Positions 35,474 through 44,970 of a DNA stretch of 64,000 nt are shown here, piece after piece. The notes under the pieces were generated by a model. The model ran no database searches. It saw only the letters and a program-made list of their open reading frames with translations, and was not told where the DNA came from. Each line of letters starts with the position of its first letter. Positions within the stretch are counted from its first letter, which is position 1. Origin of the DNA: Pegoplata infirma (taxonomy: Eukaryota > Arthropoda > Insecta > Diptera > Anthomyiidae); the NCBI GenBank assembly GCA_963921195.1, contig OY992537.1, positions 67,696,040 through 67,760,039 of the forward strand, written 5' to 3'. Made by a program: the position numbers and the translations under genes.

Positions 35474-35707
35474 AAATAAAATAACCGAGCTCGAGGTCGG
35501 AGTGCAGTTCCAACCGACAATGTGAAAAGAAGTAGCTTGAAGTTTATTTGTGTTTGTGTAATTTTTTAACACTTTCCCCTGATGATGAAATTCGATGAAT
35601 TTCGAAATATTGGAGAAGTAAAATAAAGATTATTTACAACAACAACAGACCTCGAGCTCGGTTATTTTATTAATATTACAAAATAAAGGTCGAATAAATA
35701 CAACATT
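35474..35707 (+). mobile_element. 234-bp retroposed element carrying a hammerhead-like ribozyme
   Basis: Flanked by a perfect 16-bp direct repeat AAATATCTTAAAATCT (35458-35473 and 35708-35723), a target duplication typical of target-primed retrotransposition. Contains a 24-bp perfect inverted repeat (35475-35498 and 35648-35671, core CCGAGCTCGAGGTC) bracketing a hammerhead motif at 35571-35619. Hammerhead ribozymes are known from Penelope-like elements and from small non-coding retrozymes; length and lack of ORF suggest a retrozyme-like or remnant Penelope-type element. Which of these is inference. Confidence 0.7.
35571..35619 (+). ncRNA. Hammerhead ribozyme-like motif (type I topology)
   Basis: Core CTGATGA at 35579-35585. 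Stem II is GAAATTC/GAATTTC (35587-35593 with 35597-35603, 3-nt loop). GAAA is at 35604-35607. A very short stem III is the self-complementary ATAT (35607-35610). The cleavage-site nucleotide is T at 35611. Stem I pairs ACTTTCCC (35571-35578) with GGAGAAGT (35612-35619), with one mismatch and one wobble. Departures from consensus: an extra T at 35586 between the core and stem II, and U rather than C at the cleavage position. Short palindromic stem III is known in Penelope hammerheads and favours dimeric action. Activity is untested. Confidence 0.65.
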
Positions 35708-36344
35708 AAATATCTTAAAATCTTTAAACTTTTCTGAAGGCAAATGTCTCAAATTCAAGAAAAATAATATCAAAATCGGAAACATATTCTGGATGAAATA
35801 TATGTATCAAATCTTATACTTTTTCTATTATCAGATTTAAAAACCTGAGACTTTTTTTAGGAAAAAAATTTCTCAAAATTTGAAACTTTGTATGTAGAAA
35901 AATATCCCAGATTTCGACACTTCATACATTTTAATGATTCGGAATTTATTTGCAAATCTGATATTTTTTTATTGGACAAATGTTTCAGAACTATAGAAAA
36001 TTTAAACAAGAAAAATATTTTAGAATCTGAGTATGAAACCATTGAAAATTTATAGAATTTTGAAAATTCTTCCAAAAGCAAATGTTTCAAAGTATATTGT
36101 CAAATGATTTAGAACTGAAACTATTATTATTGTTCATTATGGTTTGTCGGTTTAAAAATGTTGAAAATTCTGAGACTTTAAAATTTGAAAATTTTTCCAT
36201 AGCAAAAATCTTTTAATTAAGAATTTTATATAAAAAAAGTCTAAATGCTGCAATGCTAAACAAAAGATATACTCGTACATAACCAAAGCTCAATTAATAA
36301 TGCAAATTTGGAGATAAATAAATTTCCAACTGATTGTGAGCTTT

Positions 36345-36535
36345 TCTGTTGTATCAACTCAAAATTCGGTTGCTGCTACCTTATTTCGATGTGGCAAACG
36401 AATTTTGCAGTTGTCTCAATTAAAATACAGTTGTATCAACAAAATTAAGTTATAACTACCGATATTCAGTTGTTACAACTTTAATACAAATGCATCAACC
36501 GTATTTTTGTTGCAACAACTGAATTTCAGTTGGAA
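36345..36535. repeat. Degenerate repeat of CAGTTGTATCAAC-like words
   Basis: At least six imperfect occurrences of GTTGNATCAAC or GTTGNNACAAC spaced about 20-35 bp apart. Each word is close to self-complementary. Confidence 0.5.
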
Positions 36536-36839
36536 ATTAGCAAATTAGTTTTCTGTATGAATCCAAGGTAGATTTACATGTATAAGGTAATGTTTTAGTG
36601 ACGTAAATGAAAACAATTTTCTTTCAAAATCATTTTAGTCGGCAAAAACGACTTAAATGTTCAGTGCACACATTAACCACTTTAATCGTTTTTTAAGACT
36701 TTAAAATTTTAGAAAACAACTAAATTATAAAAAAATATTGAAATTCAAACGAAATTCTTTTATTTTCCACGACAAAAATTAAAATATTTTTAAGCATAAA
36801 AAGTGTAGTGTAAACCCAAGACATTTATGCCGAACAAAT

Positions 36840-37133
36840 CCCAAGTAAAAATGTGAAGGATCAGTACTGATCCGAAAAATGGATCGCTAAGATTAGATCA
36901 GTTTTAATCGGACGGATACAATTTCATCCGAAAAATGGGTTTATCTAATTATATAAACCCATTTTTCGGATAACATTGTATCCGTCCGATTAAAACTGAT
37001 CTAATCTTAGCGATCCATTTTTCGGATCAGTACTGATCTTTCAAATTTCGGATCAGTACTGATCCGAGTAAGATCTTTTAAATCTCGGATAAGACGTGAT
37101 ACTTAAAAATATATCTAAACATTTTTACTCGGG
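36840..37133. mobile_element. 294-bp miniature TIR element, family P6, copy 2
   Basis: CCCAAGTAAAAATGTG to ACATTTTTACTCGGG, same length as 29425-29718, with the same GGATCAGTACTGATCC palindromes. Interior arms pair more completely than in copy 1. Confidence 0.8.
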
Positions 37134-38620
37134 ATTTGTCAAAAAACTTACTATGGAGGAAAATTGAGGTTATTGGATCTTACCTTGTATAAATCTACCT
37201 TGTATGAATCTGTGCTCTCTAGGTTTCACTAAAACAACAATTTTTGGAGTAAAATTATTCTGGAATTCCTTTTTAAAATTGTTTGCTGGGATTATTCCAC
37301 CTTAAGTAGCTTCCTTAAAAAACAAAAAAAAAATTAAATAATAATACGAAGAAGAAACAAAAAAAAAAACTTGTTCATCTTTTGTAAGTCTCCGGAGACA
37401 ATTGTCATTTTGTTAAGTGCTCTGAGATTAAGTTAACAATAAAATCAACTGACTGACATCAAGAATTAGGAACGTGCCATACAATCCAAAGAAAATCATC
37501 AATGATATAAATGCAATGATTAACATTACGTGATGCTGTTTTATACATTAAACAAAAAAAAAACAAATACATTTACAAGAAATCGAGTTGAATAATGTCT
37601 AAATACGTGATTTTAAATTTAATTTTGTAAAAATAGACTGTCATTCGTTTTGCCTATATATTTTTTTTTTTGCAAACAAAATAAATACAGTTGCAATTTT
37701 CATATAGAAAAATCTAAAAATCTTAAATTGTCTGCAAGATGTCATCTAATTTAATTCTTGCCATAACAATTAGATATTTTCAAAATAGACAATCTTTTTT
37801 CTTTTCAACTATAAAAACAAAAAAATTAAAAACAACGCGAACGAGAAACATGAAGTTTTAAAAGCCATATTAATTCGCAGACATTTACGCTAAAAATACA
37901 TTTAATATTAGAATTGGATAATGGCCAAATCTAACAGGAATAATGTTAGAAAAAAAAAAAACGCCAGACTAATGCGGTAAAATTTAAAGCGAATGTTAAT
38001 TTTGAAAAGAAATCATAATTTATGTTGTAAAAATATAAAAAATATGTATGCATGTAAAACAGCCAACTTAAAGCTTAATGAAATACCTCGTCAGTGACAT
38101 CAAAATGGTTAAATTCAGCAGAGATAAATATTAATTGGTAACACGATTTACCGCAGCATTTTATCAAGGTATTATTATGGTGATCCCAAAATATATTTAT
38201 AGTAAGTACAGTCAGACTTTAAAAATTTGTTTCATGGAAAATTACTCTGATTTTAAGCTCATTCCACAACAAAACATTTTTTTTTTCAGAATATAAAGCC
38301 TTAAGCTAAAAAGATTAAACTACTCTATAATTTTTTTTTTTAAACTGACTTCTAAACTCAAAGAAAAATAATTCATCATATTGATGAAACGGTTTCATCA
38401 ATTGCTGTTATCAATTTTGTTAGCAAAGTTCATTATATGATCAAGATTTTCTTTAATATGATGAAACATGTCATCAAACTTGAAGAAACAAGTCATGACA
38501 CATTTCATCATATCATCAAAATATGTCATCAAATGCCTCTTAAATTTTTAATAACAATACTCAACATTTTAAAAAAATCTTGACGCGACCTTACACAGTT
38601 AATTGCAATTGTTCTAGTGA
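37134..38620. other. AT-rich spacer, no recognised gene
   Basis: 38365-38530 is crowded with TGATGA/TCATCA words in both orientations, forming potential small hairpins. Otherwise nothing bounded. Confidence 0.45.
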
Positions 38621-38624
38621 TCTC

Positions 38625-38770
38625 AAATCTGGTCTCCAAACTTTTCCATCTCATCAGGTTTTAGTGAAAATTGAGGTCAAATTAAAAAATCGCCGTTTTA
38701 AGCATTTTTGACAACTTATAGCTGATGAACCCGATGTGATAACGACCTTAAAATAAGTCGAGGGTAAAGC
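38625..38770. repeat. Fragment of the hAT-like fold-back family
   Basis: AATCTGGTCTCCAAACTTTT and ATCAGGTTTTAGTGAAAATT phrases match the interior of 26120-27326. Further pieces occur at 39356-39560 and 40140-40360. Confidence 0.45.
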
Positions 38771-38777
38771 TTGCCAA

Positions 38778-39084
38778 AGCAAAGTTTTTTTTAGAAAAAA
38801 TGAGATTAGATTACTTTGCTATTCCATGCAAAAGGAATTGAAATATCAGTCGAGGACCCCATTAAAAAACCAAAAGAGCTGTACATTTCGTAAGTGAGTG
38901 CAAAAAAGTGTTTTTACATTTTGGAGAGTATAAAAGATTCGGCACCAAAGAATATACCACTCTCACTTGTTTTATGTACATTTGATAAACAAATGAAAAA
39001 ATTTTATGCGAAAAGCTTAGACTTGGTGAAAAAGTAGTTTTGGTAAAAAAAAAATGATTTTTTTCACGAAAAACTAAATTTAAT
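38778..39084. mobile_element. Family C HINE-like composite, copy 3
   Basis: Same order as at 3500 and 11505: GCAAAGTTTTTTTTAGAAAA, ATATCAGTCGAGGACCCC, hairpin GATTCGGCACCAAAGAA, CTCTCACTTG, then GATAAACAAATG. Confidence 0.55.
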
Positions 39085-39342
39085 GAACCCAAAGTTTTTC
39101 GTGAACCAAAATTATGATCAAAAAAAAGTTTTTGATGAAAAGAAAAATTTTTTGATGTAAAAAAAATTGATGAAAAAAAATTGATGAAAAACAAAAAAAA
39201 TTGATGAAAAAAAAATTTTTAATGAAAAAAAAAAAAATAGATGAAAAAGAAAATTAATGAAAAAATTGATGAAAAAAAAAATTGATGAAAAAAAAAATGA
39301 TGAACAAAAAAATTTATAAAAAAAAAAAATTATGAAAAAAAA
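39085..39342. repeat. Minisatellite, unit about ATTGATGAAAAAAAA
   Basis: Third plus-orientation copy of the GATGAAAA-core array following a family C body. Minus-strand Phe-rich frames here are artefacts. Confidence 0.9.
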
Positions 39343-39355
39343 GTTTGTTGGCGAA

Positions 39356-39562
39356 TGGAACGTCACCTTATGAATATGATTCCAATTATTCTCCTGGTCA
39401 TAAATCCGGTTTCCAAACTATTCCATTACATCAGATTTTTGAGAAATTTTAAATACAAAAAATCACGTTTTCGGACATATTTAACCACTCATACAAAATG
39501 TATAACTCATTTGATCAGTCGTTTTATCTGTTAACTAACACACCAAATGTCTTTTAATATGT
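39356..39562. repeat. Fragment of the hAT-like fold-back family
   Basis: Contains AATCCGGTTTCCAAACTATT and ACATCAGATTTTTGAGAAAT, matching the interior phrases of 26120-27326. Confidence 0.4.
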
Positions 39563-39564
39563 TA

Positions 39565-40119
39565 CACAGAAAAAAATAAAAAAAATATTTGAGTAAATTT
39601 TTAATACTATTAAGTAAAAAATTGCTCAATTTTGCACCAGTAAACGATTTAATAGTATTGAGTAAAATTTTAATAAAAATTTATTAAATGTTTGAAAAAA
39701 TATTTGAGTAAATTTTTAATTGACACAATTAAAAATTTACTCAAATTATCTATTTATTTTTTTTTTTAAATTTTAAAAAAGTTTTAAATTTTTTTACAAA
39801 AAAAAAAACAAAATACTTGTTTTTTCAAACTTTACCAAACATATTTATGTCTCAAAACATAGGAAATTTTTATAAAGACATATACAAACTTTCATATACA
39901 TATACAAAAAACTATAAACTAAACGAGAATTCAAAAAACTTTGAGAGTTTAAAAAAAATTAAAAAAAAATATTAAATTTTTATTAAAATTTTTACTTAAA
40001 TTGTTTTTAAAATTTTTAAGTAAATTTTTAATTGCGTCAATTAAAAAATTACTCAATTTTTGTTTTTAAATTTAAACAAGTGATTACTCAAATTTGATTC
40101 CTCCATATTTTTTTCTGTG
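39565..40119. mobile_element. TA-flanked miniature TIR element, family P5, copy 2
   Basis: 555 bp, CACAGAAAAAAAT to ATTTTTTTCTGTG, flanked by TA at 39563-39564 and 40120-40121. Interior of TTGAGTAAATTTTTAAT repeats shared with 54057-54747. Confidence 0.8.
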
Positions 40120-40139
40120 TATTTTCCCCCAAAAACTTT

Positions 40140-40360
40140 TTTTCGATACTAGGGAATAAGACATCATTGAACAAGACAATTGGTGCCCAAACGATTAAGG
40201 CGACTGACCAAATGAGTCCTGCATCTTGAAGAGTAATGTTCAAGCTTTACCCTCGACTAAATTTGAAGTCCCAATCATATCGGGTTCCTCCGCTATGAGT
40301 TTCCAAAAATTCCCAAAACAGCGGTTTTTTTGAACTTGAACCTCAATTTTTTCAAAAACC
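40140..40360. repeat. Fragment of the hAT-like fold-back family next to the CR1-like 3' end
   Basis: Contains TTGAACCTCAATTTTTTCAA and AAAAACCTG, which is where the retrotransposon tail begins, so the retrotransposon seems to have inserted in this older repeat. Confidence 0.4.
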
Positions 40361-40674
40361 TGTTTATTTATTTATTTATTTATTTATTTATTTGAAAAAA
40401 CAGCACAACAAGAATAAATCTTATACAAATTACAGTACTGCTAAGATGTAGTTACGAAAATATTGTTACATAAAATATCTTAAAACTAATACATAAAAAA
40501 ACACTAATATTAATATTTAAATTAATTTTGGAAAGTGTTGACAAAGGCACGATTTAATAGGTATTCATTTAAAAAATAAAAAATACAGCTAATAACATTA
40601 GATATTTAAAGGTTAAAATAAATATGTGATATTTGTTATCGCACGGGTTTAAAGTGTTTAAATATTTTATACTT

Positions 40675-40726
40675 GAACAGCTTTGCATTGCTAATTATTT
40701 GAACAGCTTTGCATTGCTAATTATTT
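40675..40726 (-). repeat. 26-bp exact tandem duplication at the ORF 3' end
   Basis: The 26-bp unit at 40675-40700 is repeated exactly at 40701-40726. Because 26 is not a multiple of 3, it shifts the frame and creates the TAA stop of the ORF. Reading with a single unit continues about 11 further codons before a stop. Confidence 0.85.
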
Positions 40727-43589
40727 GAGTTTTAGCGGGTAGTTCGTTCCAAAGTCTAATAGTGCTAATATAAAAGTGTCTTTCAGATATAAGTTTGTGA
40801 AATCGTATGGAGTTTATTTTTCTGAATCTGTTTGACATCGAAAACCGTAATCTTCTGTATAGGTAATAAGGTTGTTTTATATAGATCAGTTTGTGCAATA
40901 ATATCAGTGATCGGCAGTTTAATAGATTTTCAAATGATATGTTGAAGATTTGGTTGGCGAATCGAGTAATACTATCATATCTTCTACGTCCAAATATGTA
41001 TCTGGCGATGTTGTTATACGTGACCGTAAGCTTCTGCGAGCTTACCGAATCACAGTTGGAGAACAGTTCGCATCCATAAAGCAGTGTAGGTATTAAGTAC
41101 GTTTTTGCGAGTAGCATTCGAATGTTGAAAGGAGTGTAATGCTGCGTCATCCACAAGTTTCTTAACATAGCATAAGACCTGCCGCAGATTGCATTGATGT
41201 GATCTGACCAATCAAGTTTTTTGTTGAAAATAACTCCTAGATTTTTGGCAGTTTCTGCTATTTCAATTACAGAGTTGTTAATAAGTATTGGTGGCAGGTT
41301 AGTTATTAAAAAGTTTTGTTTTCCAATAATCATTGCCTTTGATTTTTTTGCGTTTAAACTCAGACCATTCGCTGAAGCCCATTTGGATACATTGTTAAGG
41401 TCATGATTAACTTTCCTTATGCAATTAATAACATCTGTTGGTATACAACTTATGTAAAGTTGTACATCATCTGCATACATTTGAATACCACAATATTTTA
41501 GTTGGGATGGAAGATCATTAGCATATATTGCAAATAGTAAAGGACCAAGTATTGACCCCTGTGGCACACCGCGCATTAAAGAACTGTTGTAAGATTTTTC
41601 TGAGCCATTGTATACTGATTGACTTCTATCACACAGATAAGAAGAAACCAGTTTAACGGCAGTTGTTGAAAAGTAAAAGTGGTTTTTCAGCTTATAACAT
41701 AGAACAGTGTGGTCAACTGTATCAAAAGCTTTTGAATGATCAAGTAAAATTAAAATTGAAGTCATATTGCTATCTACTTTTGTTCTCAGCTCCTCAGAAA
41801 CATCAATAAGAGCTGTGATACAACTGTGTTTAGGTCTGAATCCTGATTGTCTTTCAGTAAGTAGAGAATTATTACATATGTACTGGTTCATTTGATTGTG
41901 CATTAAACGTTCCAAAGCCTTTGATAAATAAGGTAAAATAGCAATTGGCCGATATTTCTTATCGGATTTTAGAATTGGAATAATCTTAGCGTGTTTCCAC
42001 TCTAATGGGAAGGTAGATGATAGTAGAATCGTGTTGAACAGATGAGTTATGTGCGGTAAAATATATGGTAATATTAATTTTATAAATTTAGGATGAATTT
42101 CATCATGTCCTACAGAATTAGATTTAATACTTAAAATTGATTCCAAGACATCTTCCTGTGTGACATTTTTGAAGTCAAAAGATAATGAACCATGATTTGA
42201 AGAGTTAACATTCATATTGTAAGAGACAGAATTGTTCGAAATGTATCTAGAATTGTAAAAGTTTAAATCCGCTACTGGCATAGGAATATTGGAAAACTCA
42301 GTATTTAGTTCATTAACATCAATTGTGTCATCAGATTCAGCATTTTTATTTATAATACCCATTGTTCTAATTTCTCTCCACTTCTTTTTTGAGCAAACAG
42401 CTGACTTAAATTTTTCCTCATAATAATGTGATTTAGCAGTCCTTATCTTTGAGTTCACTTTTCTTCTACAGGTTTTAAAAAGATTATGTAATTCACCTGT
42501 TCTAAACTTTTTCCAGCGTTCGTAAGCGAGATTTCGATCATTAATTAAAGATTTTATCTCAGTTGAAAACCATGGCTTTTCATTACGTATTTTCTTTGAT
42601 TTAATTAAAACATACTTCTCAAATAAGTAAAGTGTGTTATCCTGCAAAAATTTAGTTTGATCATTAACATTAGGCATATAGAACATTTGGTTCCATTGAA
42701 TGTTGGCAAGTTCCGTTTCCAGTAATTGATAGTTAATATTTTGAAAGTCTCTAAAAGTTAGTTGTTGGGTTTCCGTATTACATTTAAAATCATAAGAGAC
42801 AAAAATAATATCATGTTTTGAAAATAAAGATGCAGAAAGCTGATCATATAATATCAAACGAGAGTGATTATCTATAAAGCAAAGATCCAATAGTGTACTC
42901 GAAGTGGAAGTGAAATGAGTTGGTGATAAGCAATTTGTAGGCATTAGTCCAATGGCATTCATATCATCAACTAAGCTCCTTTCGACGAGTATGTTTTCAT
43001 TAAAGTCACCAGTTAAAATAACATCAGAGTAACCCAGTGTAAGTGTTGAAAGTTCTTCTATCAGTGGAGTGATATCTATACTTGATCTAGGTCTATAAAC
43101 AGTTCCCAGTAAAAGCTTTTGGTTGGCGCTGAAGACGTCCAGAAAAAGATATTCCAATTTATTAGAATTAGAATTCTCTTCCTCTTCTTCCTCCTCGCCC
43201 TCCTCAAGCTCCCCTTCCTCCTCTTGCTCCTCTTCATTCCTTTCCTCAACTTGACTTTTGCATTTCAATTTACATCGAATTGTATTTTTTACGTAAATAG
43301 CAACACCACCTGCGTTAGTAAGTCTATCTGAGCGAAACAGTCGATATCCTCTGAGATTATAATTACTATCCTGAACATCAACGTGAAACCAAGATTCTGA
43401 AATACATATTATATCAATACCAGATTCTTCAAATATTAAACGAAATTCATCCATCTTGTTATTTAAGCTCTGAGCATTAATATGGCAGACATTAAGGCCG
43501 GAAGTTCTTTTTGAAAGTATTCTGATCATATTATAAAGATTTTCAGTGGAACCAACCCTCCTATTATCGTCAAATGGAAAAACCATCAT
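40695..43589 (-). CDS. Retrotransposon ORF2: AP-like endonuclease plus reverse transcriptase
   Basis: 964 codons. The endonuclease nicks target DNA and the reverse transcriptase copies element RNA at the nick. Endonuclease residues visible: N38 (HINAQS), E65 (SES), GDFN at 194-197, and a terminal SKH at 257-259 where most relatives have SDH. A Glu-rich tract (about 115-138, over 15 Glu) is inserted between beta strands of this domain. Reverse transcriptase: YRPIAIL near 540, HSKAFDTVDH near 618, GVPQGSILGPLLF near 670, YADDVQLY near 705, GLSLNAKKSKA near 740, then a C-terminal region. No RNase H. The start Met (two in tandem) lies about 30 residues before the endonuclease fold. The C-terminus is cut slightly short by a 26-bp duplication. 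The uninterrupted frame suggests recent insertion. Confidence 0.92.
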   Translation of the reverse strand: MMVFPFDDNRRVGSTENLYNMIRILSKRTSGLNVCHINAQSLNNKMDEFRLIFEESGIDIICISESWFHVDVQDSNYNLRGYRLFRSDRLTNAGGVAIYVKNTIRCKLKCKSQVEERNEEEQEEEGELEEGEEEEEEENSNSNKLEYLFLDVFSANQKLLLGTVYRPRSSIDITPLIEELSTLTLGYSDVILTGDFNENILVERSLVDDMNAIGLMPTNCLSPTHFTSTSSTLLDLCFIDNHSRLILYDQLSASLFSKHDIIFVSYDFKCNTETQQLTFRDFQNINYQLLETELANIQWNQMFYMPNVNDQTKFLQDNTLYLFEKYVLIKSKKIRNEKPWFSTEIKSLINDRNLAYERWKKFRTGELHNLFKTCRRKVNSKIRTAKSHYYEEKFKSAVCSKKKWREIRTMGIINKNAESDDTIDVNELNTEFSNIPMPVADLNFYNSRYISNNSVSYNMNVNSSNHGSLSFDFKNVTQEDVLESILSIKSNSVGHDEIHPKFIKLILPYILPHITHLFNTILLSSTFPLEWKHAKIIPILKSDKKYRPIAILPYLSKALERLMHNQMNQYICNNSLLTERQSGFRPKHSCITALIDVSEELRTKVDSNMTSILILLDHSKAFDTVDHTVLCYKLKNHFYFSTTAVKLVSSYLCDRSQSVYNGSEKSYNSSLMRGVPQGSILGPLLFAIYANDLPSQLKYCGIQMYADDVQLYISCIPTDVINCIRKVNHDLNNVSKWASANGLSLNAKKSKAMIIGKQNFLITNLPPILINNSVIEIAETAKNLGVIFNKKLDWSDHINAICGRSYAMLRNLWMTQHYTPFNIRMLLAKTYLIPTLLYGCELFSNCDSVSSQKLTVTYNNIARYIFGRRRYDSITRFANQIFNISFENLLNCRSLILLHKLIYIKQPYYLYRRLRFSMSNRFRKINSIRFHKLISERHFYISTIRLWNELPAKTQIISNAKLFK

Positions 43590-43743
43590 TAGAAATACAG
43601 TTTTTCATTGTAATGGAAAAGTTTGGTGACGGGATTTTTGACCAGCAGAACTATTGTAGTCAAGCGTATAAGACCGCGTCCCAGTCGCATTTTCGTTGTT
43701 TAGTAATAATTAAAACTATTGAATAAATATATTAAAAAAAAAT

Positions 43744-43821
43744 GCTGCCCCGGCTGGTACTTGAACCCACTGCCTCCCAGTTGCAGGCAGAGTTTATTTT
43801 TGACGTCTTAGCTAGTTGAGC
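43744..43821 (-). repeat. tRNA-like block upstream of the retrotransposon 5' end
   Basis: Minus strand shows A-box-like ACTAGCTAAGACG, a 6-bp anticodon-like stem CTGCCT/AGGCAG, and B-box GGGTTCAAGTACC (43756-43768). Spacing is tRNA-like but the acceptor stem does not close. Decayed tRNA or SINE head; its position just 5' of the retrotransposon may be coincidental. Confidence 0.55.
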
Positions 43822-44480
43822 AATTAACAGAGGAAAATTTCGCCATCTAGTACTTATTGTCAGTTTTATAACGTTTGTTAATGAGTATTTGTTAAGACAC
43901 AAACATTTTAGTTTTATGCAAAATAACTGTCTTTCGCTTACTTTGATAAAGTCCATTTTGGAATTGAAAAACTTGTCCAATCGAAATGAACTTTTTTGCA
44001 TTTAATAAGCTAAAAAAAGCTTACTAACATTCAAAAATAAAAAAAAAATAAAAATCGAAAAAAAAAAAATGCTTGTATAGAGATTTTTTTTACCTTGTGA
44101 AATTTGACCTCAACAGGGCACGGGTTAAAGTTATCCGATGTGGCTTAAATTTTGTTCACACACCTTTTAGACCATTTGACATTATATAATGATCCGACGA
44201 TATTCAATTAAAAAAAAAATCGCTCATACATTTCGCTGCCATCATTATGAACAAATTTGTGCCAAACTTCTGTTTTATCAAGAGACATTGGGGATCACCT
44301 TTCCCCACCTTATTTATGTTGGTTAAAAGATATATTATGGATTTTGAAATTATAGAATACATTTTTTTCTATATTTACGTAATGTCCTACGCCCCTAAAA
44401 AGGGGCCTGCCGAAAAAAAATTGGCATTTCGTTACGCTCGCATTTTTTTTAAGTGTTCCAAAAAAAAGGCTCATTTATAA
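43822..44480. other. AT-rich sequence, no recognised feature
   Basis: No motif-bearing frame. The phrase CCCCTAAAAAGGGG at 44392-44405 is a small palindrome. Confidence 0.4.
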
Positions 44481-44970
44481 ATGAGGCATTCTACACCAAA
44501 TGTCCCGCTACAGAAAAACATATGTCCCGTGAATTTCTGAATAGGTTGTATGAATAGCCCTATATGAAACTAAGAAAATTGCATTTTTTGTTTTTCAATT
44601 TTTCAAAAAGTAGGCTTAGGAGGCGTGGTTAAATATTGGAAAAATGGTCAAATTTGTGTCAAGTTGCCTTGTTTAAATATTTATCAAATTAAAACGGAAT
44701 GCACCACAATCTCAAAAATTTACATTCTTGTATATTTTTGAATGGGCTATCGACAAAATTTTTTTTTTTAATTTTCAGAACCTGTTCTGAAATTTTGCAG
44801 TTTTCAAAAAAGTAAATTTATCAAAAATCCGGCCACTTTTTTTTAATTTTTTTTAAGTTTAGATGTTTGTCAATCCACACAAAAAAATTCAGACATGTGT
44901 TTTTCGTTTTTTTTTTTGAGAAAATTGCATTTAAACAATAAATTTCATAACAATTTTGTAATTTTCTTGT

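Larger units (their letters stand above)
33565..36250. repeat. Diverged second tandem array of the ~35-bp hairpin unit
   Basis: Units of the form GTCTCAGAATCTGAGACTTT plus TTCTATAGGAAAAA, more diverged than at 29165. Interrupted by a family B repeat (33933-34775) and a 234-bp insertion (35474-35707). Short open frames are phase artefacts of the array. Confidence 0.75.
40363..43740 (-). mobile_element. CR1/Jockey-group non-LTR retrotransposon, nearly intact
   Basis: Minus-strand element with one long ORF (40695-43589), about 300 bp of 3' untranslated sequence, and a (TTTA)n tail on the plus strand (40363-40393), the microsatellite-type tail used by CR1- and I-like elements. No ORF1 seen, so the copy is either 5'-truncated near 43740 or a one-ORF type. 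The left flank is an old fold-back fragment. The right (5') flank begins with a tRNA-like block. Clade assignment between CR1 and Jockey is uncertain. Confidence 0.85.
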
